DNA of 37,172 nucleotides, from positions 1 through 37,172 of the forward strand of contig CANGYO010000007.1 of NCBI GenBank assembly GCA_947458095.1. The letters run 5' to 3'. The stretch's first letter is position 1; the number at the start of each line of letters is the position of its first letter. Below the pieces are notes generated by a model that saw only the letters and a list, made by a program, of their open reading frames with translations, was not told the origin of the DNA and searched no databases. Below are positions 1-7,725 of the stretch, piece after piece. The position numbers were made by a program, and so were the translations under genes. This DNA comes from Vampirovibrionales bacterium. GTDB lineage: Bacteria > Cyanobacteriota > Vampirovibrionia > Vampirovibrionales > JAJTHC01.

Positions 1-1014
1 GAAGTGTTTGACCAAAATACGCTTACGGTGTGGATGGTTTTGCTTACTTTCGCTTAACGCTTTTTCTAACCAGTACAGTTGAGCTTCTTTAATGTCGTTG
101 GCTTCTTGAGAGTAGTGGGTTGTTTTAAAACGTTTGTCTAGGTTGGTCATGTCTAATGCGGACATAACGGTTTCATCCACAAAGTAGAATTCGGCATCGC
201 CTGCCACGACTTTGAAGTATCGAGGTAAGCTCATAAAGTTGGCAAAGGCAGGAGCAATACCTAGATCATTATCATTATTGCCTATTGGGGGGAAAATCGG
301 CACTTTCTTTTTGATAAAGTCTTGATAAACCTCCCCGATATTGGACCACAATGAACGAATGTCGCCACTACTTCGTTTGGCATTATTTTTGTTGTATTCA
401 TTAGGGGCATACAACGCATCACCTGTTAAGAAAACCGCATCGAACTCATGCCCTTTGGCTTTCGCTAAGGCAATGGAACCGTCCACATTCATTTGCAAGG
501 TCGCATTATTAAATCCAGGATCCCCAAATATCGCCATACGGTGAACGCCGTCTTTACTCTTGGCTTTAGGCAACTCAAAGGTGGTAAAGTGAACAGGAAT
601 GGAACGTCCATTCACTTTAATGACCTTAAGATCATTTTGAGTTTTGAGTTCTTTGTGAATCCAGTCTTGAATACCAGGCATAAAACGGTTCATGATATAT
701 CGTTGATTGACACGAATGCCTCGAATCATACCCATTACATCGCTGCGTAAGCGAGTCCATAGGCTTTTCACCCAATACCCAAAACGCTCTAGTCGCGTTT
801 TCCAAGAAGGTTTATTTGTATACTTCAGAAGTCCCGCCGCTTTTCTAAACTCTTTTTCATAATTTTGCCAGTCTGATGTTTGGCGAAGTTTGGCGATTTC
901 TTTTTGAATGTCAGGATGCGACCAATCGGCTCCACTACGTTGAGACGCCAAATTTGCAGTCCTTTGCGGAGCTGTTGTATTGAGTTGAAACTTAGACGAC
1001 GAGAGAGGAAACAT
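1..1014 (-). CDS. Metallophosphoesterase (calcineurin-like), C-terminus beyond window
   Basis: The frame is open from an ATG at 1014 to the window edge, giving the first 338 residues. An in-frame TAA lies just upstream of the ATG, which limits the start. Motifs of the calcineurin-like phosphoesterase fold are visible in order: GDPG (164-167), LTGDALY (197-202), GNND (245-248) and a His at 337 after a hydrophobic strand (ILVKHF). The spacing resembles the small purple-acid-phosphatase type, with GD-x-G, GDN-x-Y and GNHD blocks. The third block reads GNND here rather than the usual GNHD. There is no signal peptide; residues 1-160 form an extra N-terminal region, basic around residues 70-110. 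The substrate cannot be told. Shine-Dalgarno match is weak. Confidence 0.75.
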   Translation of the reverse strand, partial: MFPLSSSKFQLNTTAPQRTANLASQRSGADWSHPDIQKEIAKLRQTSDWQNYEKEFRKAAGLLKYTNKPSWKTRLERFGYWVKSLWTRLRSDVMGMIRGIRVNQRYIMNRFMPGIQDWIHKELKTQNDLKVIKVNGRSIPVHFTTFELPKAKSKDGVHRMAIFGDPGFNNATLQMNVDGSIALAKAKGHEFDAVFLTGDALYAPNEYNKNNAKRSSGDIRSLWSNIGEVYQDFIKKKVPIFPPIGNNDNDLGIAPAFANFMSLPRYFKVVAGDAEFYFVDETVMSALDMTNLDKRFKTTHYSQEANDIKEAQLYWLEKALSESKQNHPHRKRILVKHF

Positions 1015-1225
1015 TATATTTTAGACATCTCATTGAGTGTTAAAGATTCCAAGAAAAGGAGAGCATCCTCCTTACTCTATCAAAAACCCGTCAAAAAAAA
1101 TAGATGCTTTACGAAGAACTGTTTTCAAAAAGCCATTCCTCCATTTCATTGAACTTAGCGTCTTTGCCTAAGCCAAAGAAAGGATTTCCCACCCTTTTTC
1201 AAGGAAGTACCCCAAAGCAAGTCTC

Positions 1226-1267
1226 TATAATTAAAGGGTATAACCTTCTCGAAATCCCTTAATTATA
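1226..1267 (+). promoter_or_regulatory. Inverted repeat containing a TATAAT box upstream of the TPR/barrel gene
   Basis: TATAATTAAAGGG (1226-1238) and CCCTTAATTATA (1256-1267) are complementary apart from one bulged A, with a 17-nt spacer. The left arm contains a perfect -10 hexamer (1226-1231), but no good -35 lies at the right distance. The arm could be an operator over the promoter, or a 5' UTR hairpin if transcription starts further upstream. The start codon is 12 nt after the right arm. Confidence 0.4.
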
Positions 1268-1279
1268 CGAGGTGTCTTT

Positions 1280-4200
1280 ATGTTCTTCAATCCACTACTT
1301 TCTAAAAAAACGGCTCAAGGGCTGGGGCTTGCCTTAGGTATGACAGCTATTTTAGTCGGTGGATTCGATCACGCTTGGGCAGAATCTAGCTTGCCTGCTT
1401 CCGCACAATCAGGCGTCAATCTCTATAATCGTGGACTTGTCTCACAATCCTTAAACGTCTTTAAATCCACCGTTAAACGCTACCCCAGCAATGCCTTAGC
1501 CTACACTTGGCTAGGCAAGGCTTATAAAAAACAAGGCGGAAAAGCCAATCAAGCCCTTGCAACTCAAGCCTTTGAAACGGCGTTGGAGTTAGACCCTAGC
1601 GAAACGAATGCTTTAAAAGAACTCGCCGAACTCTATAGTTGGAATCCTAGTAAACGAGCGGCTGCAACGGGCTTGTTTCAGCAATATGTGAGCCTAAAAC
1701 CTCAAGATCACAGTGCGAAAAAGCAATTGGCGATGCTCTATATTTGGCAAGGACAGTACGACAAAGCCACGCCCTATGTGCATGAGCTACAAGGTCACTA
1801 TCAAAACGACCTTCCTTTTCTGACCGCTTATGCTCAATATTTAACCTATAGCGGACGCCCTGCCGATGCCGTGGAACTCTACGAAGGCCCGTTGAAGGCT
1901 CATTCAGCGAATGCGTCGGTGAACTTGCGTCAAGCCTATGTCGCAGCCTTGGTGAAAAGCGGACAAAGCTCCCAAGCTCGCACGATTTACCGTGAAATGC
2001 TCTCTGTTTCCAAAACATCAGGACGCATGGACGACGCCGTTTTGAGTGCGTTGGCAGGCATGGCATTTGAGTTGGGAGATTTTGAAGAAGCCCTTTCGAT
2101 TGATGGTGAATTGCTTCAATCTGGTAAAATTGATGCCGTTGAAACCGCTTTGCGTATGGCTCGTTCTTACCAAAAGCTCGGGCATTATGAAAAATCCCTG
2201 ACTTTATTTAAAGAACTCAACCAACAAGGATGCCTAGACACACATCAAAAAATTGAATACGCCGATGTGCTGACCGCTGCCATGAAAGACGGCGTAAGTG
2301 GCGTGGATCCCTCTCATATTGAAGAGATTTATCGTGAAGCGTTAAAAAGCACGAACGACAAAGTCGGACTTTCTTTACGTTTGGCTCGTTTGTATGCGTC
2401 GCAAGCGGATGAATCCGCCAATGCGGTGAACTACTTTATTTACGCCGCTGAACGGGATTCTTCTGGTGAAGCGAAGGTTGAACTCATCGACTTTTTGAAG
2501 TCTTTGTCTGAAAATCCTGCAGCGAATACGCAAGAAGCCTATTCCAAAGCGCTCAACAGCTTTCCTAACGATCCTGACCTAACAGGCGTTTATGCGGAGT
2601 TTTTGTCGTGGAATGAAGCCACCCGTCCACAAGCGTTGGAACAGTTCTTGAAACTGGCTCAAAACCAACCTAAGGCATCCAAGGCGTATGCCGACAAGGT
2701 GGAACAAACCTTGGTGTGGCACCAAGCCAAGCGTGCCTATTTAAGCTGGTACGAACAACTCGGTGAAGCCTACCCCACGATTCAAGCCCACAAGCTGGCG
2801 ATGGCTCGTGCCTATTGGCAAGACAAATCCGCAACGCCGAATCTTGAAAAAGCCTACACGCTTTACAATGAATTGCTCCCTATTTACGGCAAGGATTCTC
2901 AATTTATCAGCGATTTTTCAGGCATGTTGAGCCAAAGCCCTGACAAAAAAATGAAGGCTCGTGGGCTGGCACTGGTGGAAGGCTTGTACACGCAAAACCC
3001 TGAAGATCTCGCCTTGACCTTGTCTTACGCCAAGCAGTTAAGTTATTCAGGCAAGCCAAGCCAAGCCATTAAATTATTCGACAAAGTCTTGAGCCAATCC
3101 CCCCAATCTCGTGATGCCTTGGTGAGCAAAGCAAATGCCTACTTGTGGAATGGTGAAAACTTTCAAGCCATTAAAGTGTTGAATGAAGCTCGTCACGCTT
3201 ACCCCAATGACATTGAGATTTTGAAGTCTTTAGCAGAAGCGTATAAAGCGATCGGTCGTTATGACAAGGCGTTGGATATTATTCAAGAAAGTAAGCAAAT
3301 TCGTCCTTCACTACCGTCTTCCTTGAGCTATGAAGCCCCTGTTAAAAAAAACACCGTTCAACGACAAGGGGAAAGTCCCACTTACGCCCCTAAAAAAGAA
3401 GGGTTTCGTCCTGGTTCGTTGAATTACAATGAATCAAAACTTAAATTGAACCATTCTCAATCCACAGAAATGGTCGAACCCGACTACACCGATGCTTACC
3501 CACTCATCGTGTGGGAAGATGCCCCTAGTGAAGAGGCTCCTCAAGCATCGGAACGTCCTCGTCAAGCAACACCATCGTCTGAAAACTTAGACGACACCCT
3601 TGCCACCTTGCAACGCTTGCAAGAACAGTCGAATCAACAGTTAGACAGATTGCATACGAAAATGAACGTTTTAAGTGATTTAGCTCCCGGTCAATCCGAA
3701 ATAAATGGTGTGCAGCTCAATGTACCCACACAATCCGCATTTTCCACAGGCTTTCGTGATTCCGTCACAGGTAACGAGCAAGCCAAGCGTCCAGCTTCTA
3801 ATTCTGTTTTAGGCGGTAACTATGCTAGCGAAGATGTCGAACTCGGCATAGGACAAAACATTATTTCGGATGAAGATCCCGCTGTTGGCAACCACGTCGG
3901 AGGTAGAGGCGACCTCTTCCAGCTCGACAAACTGGCAGGCTTGAATCGTGATATTAAAGATGCCATGCGTCCCACGTTTCGTACAGGCTTTTTGTACACG
4001 GCTCAAGACGGCGAAGACACCACCAACAAGTTACGTCACTGGATTGTACCTAACCAAGTGAGCTTCAATCTCACGTCTAACGTCCGTGTGCGTGCAGGCT
4101 ATGCCCTTCGTCATTTAATGATTCCTGCGATTTCAGATTTCAACATAAGCCCTCGTAGCACCACGGCTCATCAATACAGCTTAGGAACGACATTCGGTAT

Positions 4201-5065
4201 TACCGACAAACTAAGCTTTGACGGTGATGCTTCCCTTGAAAATTACACCCAAAGCAATAGCGTCAATGTCAACTATCAAGCTCGTTTGCAGTACCAAATG
4301 AACGACAGAGTCAAGTTTCAAGTCGGTTCACGGCGTTCACCCCTTGAAACCAGTTTCTTGTCTTACGCAGGTTTCAAACCCAACAATGGGAGCTTAGCAG
4401 GGCAGTTGATCGGACAAGCACGGGATACCTCCATTTTTGCGGAAGCGAATTTAGTCCCTTGGAAAAACTGGGACTTAAACATGGCGTATGAATTCGGCGT
4501 CGTCAACGGTAAAAATGTTCAACGCAATACGAAGAATCAAGCCTACGCCAGCTTAGGTTACAACTGGCAATACGCCAAAAACCATGCCGTTCGCTTGGCG
4601 TATGAATCCTTATTCTTTGGTTATGCGAAAAATGCGACCCTCGGCTATTACAACCAGTTTACGACCTTGCCTCAAATGGTGCAGGCTCAAGCCCCTTTGG
4701 AAGCGACACCCAAAGGATATATTTTGGGTGGTTATTATTCGCCTGATACGTTTTTCTTAAACAATATACGTGCGGATTTCAGAGGTAACTTCTTCAACAA
4801 GTTTGTGGAATACAAGCTAGGTGGAAGCATCGGTGTGCAGAATCAAAATCCTGGTATTCCTGGTGAACCCAACGCCACAGGTGCCGCCTATTCAGGCAAC
4901 GGTCAGCTGACCTTTAACTTAAACGATGCCGTTTCCCTTTACGGCGTGGTGGATTACTTAGACACGGGCGGGGTATTTTCTCGCTGGCGTTTAGGGGGTG
5001 GTTTAATTTACCGACCCGCCATTCGTGCGTTGATGCCTGTCATCGGTGCCAAAGTCGACGACTAA
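1280..5065 (+). CDS. Exported TPR protein with C-terminal outer-membrane barrel-like domain (BcsC/PgaA-type architecture)
   Basis: The 1261-residue product starts with a signal peptide (basic LLSKK, hydrophobic 12-28, AWA before residue 35). Residues ~40-690 are helical TPR-like repeats (for example the ALAYTWLGKAYKKQG, DALVSKANAYLWNG and EILKSLAEAYKAIGRYDKAL blocks). A Pro/Glu-rich linker and short coiled coil follow (~690-830). Residues ~870-1261 are rich in alternating Gly/aromatic strands (RTGFLYTAQ, YQARLQYQMND, WRLGGGLIYRP), as in outer-membrane barrels. Periplasmic TPRs plus a barrel are typical of exopolysaccharide export proteins such as BcsC and PgaA. No polysaccharide synthase is encoded nearby, so the exported polymer, if any, is unknown. 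SD GAGGTG lies 7 nt before the ATG. The last residue is not aromatic, unlike many barrels. Confidence 0.7.
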   Translation: MFFNPLLSKKTAQGLGLALGMTAILVGGFDHAWAESSLPASAQSGVNLYNRGLVSQSLNVFKSTVKRYPSNALAYTWLGKAYKKQGGKANQALATQAFETALELDPSETNALKELAELYSWNPSKRAAATGLFQQYVSLKPQDHSAKKQLAMLYIWQGQYDKATPYVHELQGHYQNDLPFLTAYAQYLTYSGRPADAVELYEGPLKAHSANASVNLRQAYVAALVKSGQSSQARTIYREMLSVSKTSGRMDDAVLSALAGMAFELGDFEEALSIDGELLQSGKIDAVETALRMARSYQKLGHYEKSLTLFKELNQQGCLDTHQKIEYADVLTAAMKDGVSGVDPSHIEEIYREALKSTNDKVGLSLRLARLYASQADESANAVNYFIYAAERDSSGEAKVELIDFLKSLSENPAANTQEAYSKALNSFPNDPDLTGVYAEFLSWNEATRPQALEQFLKLAQNQPKASKAYADKVEQTLVWHQAKRAYLSWYEQLGEAYPTIQAHKLAMARAYWQDKSATPNLEKAYTLYNELLPIYGKDSQFISDFSGMLSQSPDKKMKARGLALVEGLYTQNPEDLALTLSYAKQLSYSGKPSQAIKLFDKVLSQSPQSRDALVSKANAYLWNGENFQAIKVLNEARHAYPNDIEILKSLAEAYKAIGRYDKALDIIQESKQIRPSLPSSLSYEAPVKKNTVQRQGESPTYAPKKEGFRPGSLNYNESKLKLNHSQSTEMVEPDYTDAYPLIVWEDAPSEEAPQASERPRQATPSSENLDDTLATLQRLQEQSNQQLDRLHTKMNVLSDLAPGQSEINGVQLNVPTQSAFSTGFRDSVTGNEQAKRPASNSVLGGNYASEDVELGIGQNIISDEDPAVGNHVGGRGDLFQLDKLAGLNRDIKDAMRPTFRTGFLYTAQDGEDTTNKLRHWIVPNQVSFNLTSNVRVRAGYALRHLMIPAISDFNISPRSTTAHQYSLGTTFGITDKLSFDGDASLENYTQSNSVNVNYQARLQYQMNDRVKFQVGSRRSPLETSFLSYAGFKPNNGSLAGQLIGQARDTSIFAEANLVPWKNWDLNMAYEFGVVNGKNVQRNTKNQAYASLGYNWQYAKNHAVRLAYESLFFGYAKNATLGYYNQFTTLPQMVQAQAPLEATPKGYILGGYYSPDTFFLNNIRADFRGNFFNKFVEYKLGGSIGVQNQNPGIPGEPNATGAAYSGNGQLTFNLNDAVSLYGVVDYLDTGGVFSRWRLGGGLIYRPAIRALMPVIGAKVDD

Positions 5066-5072
5066 AGATTTA

Positions 5073-5096
5073 AAGGGAGGGTGTAAACCCTCCCTT
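5073..5096 (+). terminator. Rho-independent terminator after the TPR/barrel gene
   Basis: AAGGGAGGG (5073-5081) pairs perfectly with CCCTCCCTT (5088-5096) around a 6-nt loop, followed by CTTT. It begins 8 nt after the stop codon. Confidence 0.8.
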
Positions 5097-5162
5097 CTTT
5101 GCAGCTATAGCTACAAAGAAGCCACGCCGTCTCTGAAAAATCAGTTCAACCTGCGTGGCTTC
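5097..5162. other. Two abutting hairpins of unknown role
   Basis: Bases 5097-5118 form a near-palindrome (CTTTG, then AGCTATAGCT, then CAAAG). It is directly followed by GAAGCCACGC (5118-5127) paired with GCGTGGCTTC (5153-5162), a perfect 10-bp stem whose loop contains CTGA-AAAA-TCAG. Six A residues follow. Neither hairpin has a clear U-tract on either strand, so ordinary termination does not explain both. Further weak hairpins lie at 5228-5251 and 5265-5288. Confidence 0.5.
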
Positions 5163-5313
5163 AAAAAAGCGTTCGGACTTCTCTTTATTCGCACAAGACG
5201 ATAAAGTTCAAAGCACTCCTTAGCTAGATGGTGACATTGAAACATCACCATGTTATTATTCACGAATACTTACAAATAGTCAAGTATTGTTAAGAATAAT
5301 TAAAGGATATTTA

Positions 5314-5379
5314 ATGAACTCAGACGATTGCTTTAAACCTTTATCTACTGAATTTCAGAAACTTATGGTTTTTGACTAG
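5314..5379 (+). CDS. Possible 21-residue small ORF
   Basis: An ATG at 5314 is preceded by AAAGGA at a 6-7 nt spacing and opens a 21-codon frame (MNSDDCFKPLSTEFQKLMVFD) ending at TAG 5377-5379. It runs into the 3' end of the opposite-strand gene at 5363, overlapping by 17 nt. No homology is recognisable and such short frames occur by chance; the ribosome-binding site is the only positive evidence. Confidence 0.2.
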   Translation: MNSDDCFKPLSTEFQKLMVFD

Positions 5380-6514
5380 CTGTTTCAGGCTTAGCGTTTT
5401 TATTGGAAGTATTTTCTTCTTCGATAGATTTTTTACTGCTCTTCTCATCTACAGGGTTGTTTAAGGATACAGTGAGGTCGTCTTTTTTCTTTTTATCTTT
5501 TGTTTGATCAACATCTTCGAGTTCAGGCTTCGTTTCTTGCCCTTTTGCTTGATAAGGAATGCCTTTTAAATCGGCTTCTTTTCGTTTATAGGATTCAGGA
5601 CTCATATAACGTTCACCAAAGGCACCTACATCTCCATATTTTCGAAGATCCATTTCTTTTTCTATAATTTCATTCTGGTCTTCAAAAAAAGGTACCATCG
5701 GCTGTAGGTTGCTTTGGTTTAGCGTTGCTATTGTACTTTTATTTTCTTTTTTTTCTCGTTCTAATTGTTGATCCGACGCTAGATTCACGGGTGTCACTTC
5801 ATTGATATTATCCATTTTAATATCCACACGTTGGTTGATTTCATCAATGACTTTATTAAGCCGTTCCAATGCTTTTTCCATTGCACCAGGGGTAACTCTT
5901 ATTCCTAGTGAATGTACTGCCCTAATGCCATAAATTGAAAAAAGTTCACCTAACCGCTTAATGGGTAACGTTTTTAAATCGGCAGGGAATTCACCGAGTT
6001 CTTTGTCTAAGTAAAGATCTACAGGTGTTTTTACAACTTTCTTGGCTTCTTCGGCTTTTTTAGCTTCAGGGATTTGAATACCTTGAGCAGACATTGTGCT
6101 TTTAAGAGATTCTAAACGTTCATCTACCTTGGCTAGTAATTGTGCTTGGTATGATTTAGGGTAACTTCTTAGAACGAAACTACTTATTCCTTCTGAATAT
6201 AAGTTATAAAGTTCTAAAAGCCTCGATGATGATTCAGATTTTAAATCCTTAGGAAACTTAGCCAGTTCATTATCCACAATTTGATCCACTAAAGTGGTTG
6301 TAGTGGTTGAATTTTTGTCGTTATTGGTTTTTTCTGTCGATTCGGAAGGTGATATGAATGCTTCAAAATGAATCGTTCCTGAAAGTGACAATCCCGTTCC
6401 TTGACTGGTTTTTTTTAATAAGTTTACTGGAGTTTCTAACGGAGCGGTGTTTTTTGGGGAAATATTGGCTTGACTGTCATTAGTATTAGATGTTTGAATA
6501 TTGCCTATATTCAT
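5363..6514 (-). CDS. Unknown protein with two copies of a ~62-residue repeat
   Basis: I do not recognise this 383-residue protein. Two segments align without gaps: residues 76-137 and 165-226. Both follow VD-x3-D-x-EL-x2-FP-x-DLK, then RL-x-EL-x3-Y, then a Leu-rich amphipathic helix, so an internal duplication is likely. The N-terminus is Asn/Ser/Thr-rich, with its first charged residue at position 13. The C-terminus (~330-383) is Lys/Glu/Ser-rich and probably disordered. There is no signal peptide or membrane segment. GAGGAA lies about 10 nt before the ATG. Base composition is visibly more AT-rich than in der or malQ, which may mean recent acquisition or relaxed selection. Confidence 0.65.
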   Translation of the reverse strand: MNIGNIQTSNTNDSQANISPKNTAPLETPVNLLKKTSQGTGLSLSGTIHFEAFISPSESTEKTNNDKNSTTTTTLVDQIVDNELAKFPKDLKSESSSRLLELYNLYSEGISSFVLRSYPKSYQAQLLAKVDERLESLKSTMSAQGIQIPEAKKAEEAKKVVKTPVDLYLDKELGEFPADLKTLPIKRLGELFSIYGIRAVHSLGIRVTPGAMEKALERLNKVIDEINQRVDIKMDNINEVTPVNLASDQQLEREKKENKSTIATLNQSNLQPMVPFFEDQNEIIEKEMDLRKYGDVGAFGERYMSPESYKRKEADLKGIPYQAKGQETKPELEDVDQTKDKKKKDDLTVSLNNPVDEKSSKKSIEEENTSNKNAKPETASQKP

Positions 6515-6655
6515 AAATTTTAATTCCTCAAATTTTGAAATCTAGTCAAATGATATGCAAAGCAATAAAAAATAAAGACGAAGCCAAATTGCCAAACTGT
6601 AACAAAGCGAAATAAATTAAAAACTTTCCAATAAAAAGCCTCTAATGAAAGCTCA

Positions 6656-6677
6656 TACGCTCGCAATGACGGAACCC
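6656..6677 (-). repeat. REP-like repeat, left copy flanking the SIMPL gene
   Basis: This 22-nt stretch is the exact reverse complement of 7529-7550. Its core (minus strand CGTCATTGCGAGCG) belongs to a short palindromic repeat type seen between genes in many bacteria. It lies about 100 nt upstream of the SIMPL gene. Confidence 0.7.
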
Positions 6678-6780
6678 ACTTTCACAGAGCTTACCTATAA
6701 TGCCCCCTCGACAATTCCGCAGAAATAGGGTAGACTAAGGCTAGATGATTGTTTATATTTGCTTTTGAGGGACTGCTTAC

Positions 6781-7524
6781 ATGTCAAATTGGATTGAAAC
6801 ACATGGTAAAACGGCTTTGGTCGGTGTTATTTTGGCTTCCGTGATTATAGGCACCAGCATTTTGGCTGGGGGCTTGGTTAAGTTTAAAGAACTCGAACAG
6901 TCTAAACTCGCCGTCACAGGCTACGCCGAAACCCTTGTTAAATCAGATGTCGCCGAATGGACGCTCACCATCACCGCCTTTAACAAGGTCAAACCCAACG
7001 CCTATAAAAAGTTGAATCAAGATCTCAACACACTCAAAAAAGTGTTGACCAGCAACGGTATCGACACCAAAGACATCAACGAAAATACGTTGTACGTCAC
7101 CACCAATTACAAGAAAAACTACAACGGTTACGACACCGCCGATATTGACGGTTACACCCTAAGCAAAGCCCTTGTGGTACGTACCCCTAAAATTGATGCC
7201 GTCGATGCCGTAGCCAAAAAGCTAGAAGGCTTGGTGGGTAATGGCTTGGGTGTGGATATTGCTGCACCGCAGTATTTGTATAGTAAGTTGGACGACTTAA
7301 AACTCAACCTGATTGCCCAAGCCACCAAAAACGCCAAGGATCGTGCCAAGACGATGGCAAATGTTACAGGCAACCAAGTGGGCAGTCTACTAACGGCGTC
7401 TAGCGGTGTGTTTCAAATTACGCCCCCCAACAGCACGGATGTCAGCGACTACGGTCAGTACGACACCACGACTCGGGAAAAGAAAGTCACCAGCGTGGTG
7501 AATGTGACTTTTTCCATTAACTAG
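6781..7524 (+). CDS. SIMPL (DUF541) domain protein, membrane-anchored
   Basis: The 247-residue product has one N-terminal membrane segment (~13-31, ALVGVILASVIIGTSILAGG) and then a full SIMPL domain. Recognisable elements are VTGYAETLVKSDVAEW near residue 45, the DIDGYTLSKALVVRT strand mid-domain, and the C-terminal block with GSLLTASSGVFQITP followed by KKVTSVVNVTFSIN. SIMPL proteins are usually periplasmic or surface-exposed and of poorly defined function; E. coli YggE is a relative linked to oxidative stress. GAGGGA lies about 9 nt before the ATG. The gene stands alone between inverted copies of a REP-like repeat. Confidence 0.88.
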   Translation: MSNWIETHGKTALVGVILASVIIGTSILAGGLVKFKELEQSKLAVTGYAETLVKSDVAEWTLTITAFNKVKPNAYKKLNQDLNTLKKVLTSNGIDTKDINENTLYVTTNYKKNYNGYDTADIDGYTLSKALVVRTPKIDAVDAVAKKLEGLVGNGLGVDIAAPQYLYSKLDDLKLNLIAQATKNAKDRAKTMANVTGNQVGSLLTASSGVFQITPPNSTDVSDYGQYDTTTREKKVTSVVNVTFSIN

Positions 7525-7528
7525 GGTA

Positions 7529-7550
7529 GGGTTCCGTCATTGCGAGCGTA
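7529..7550 (+). repeat. REP-like repeat, right copy flanking the SIMPL gene
   Basis: This is the exact inverted partner of 6656-6677, starting 5 nt after the SIMPL stop codon. On this side the repeat continues as GCGTGGCAAC, the form usual for this repeat family. The pair could form a large stem in a read-through transcript or help terminate it. Confidence 0.7.
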
Positions 7551-7654
7551 GCGTGGCAACTTGCCTAGTGCTTGCTTGTTATAGCTACGCCTCACACATC
7601 TGCGAGTCTAGGCTAAGTCTGCTTAATTATTTAAAACACGATAACAAGATATTT

Positions 7655-7711
7655 TTGATTGAAACCCGCATGAAAATTATGTTTCTGTTAAGGTATAAAA
7701 AATACCATAAC
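7655..7711 (+). promoter_or_regulatory. Putative der promoter and 5' UTR hairpin
   Basis: TTGATT (7655-7660) and TATGTT (7678-7683) are 17 nt apart, a fair sigma-70 match. A hairpin follows at 7687-7711 (GTTA-x-GGTAT, A-rich loop, ATACC-x-TAAC), ending just before the AAAGGAAG ribosome-binding site. Confidence 0.4.
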
Positions 7712-7725
7712 AAAAGGAAGTCCCC

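Noticed and set aside
880-1152. Plus-strand ORF of 90 codons
   Set aside because: It is antisense to the phosphoesterase start and crosses into the promoter region; the composition is unlike a protein.
5118-5168. tRNA-like look (GTTCAA within a stem-closed segment)
   Set aside because: Only 45 nt between stem ends, with no anticodon arm or D arm; too short for a tRNA.
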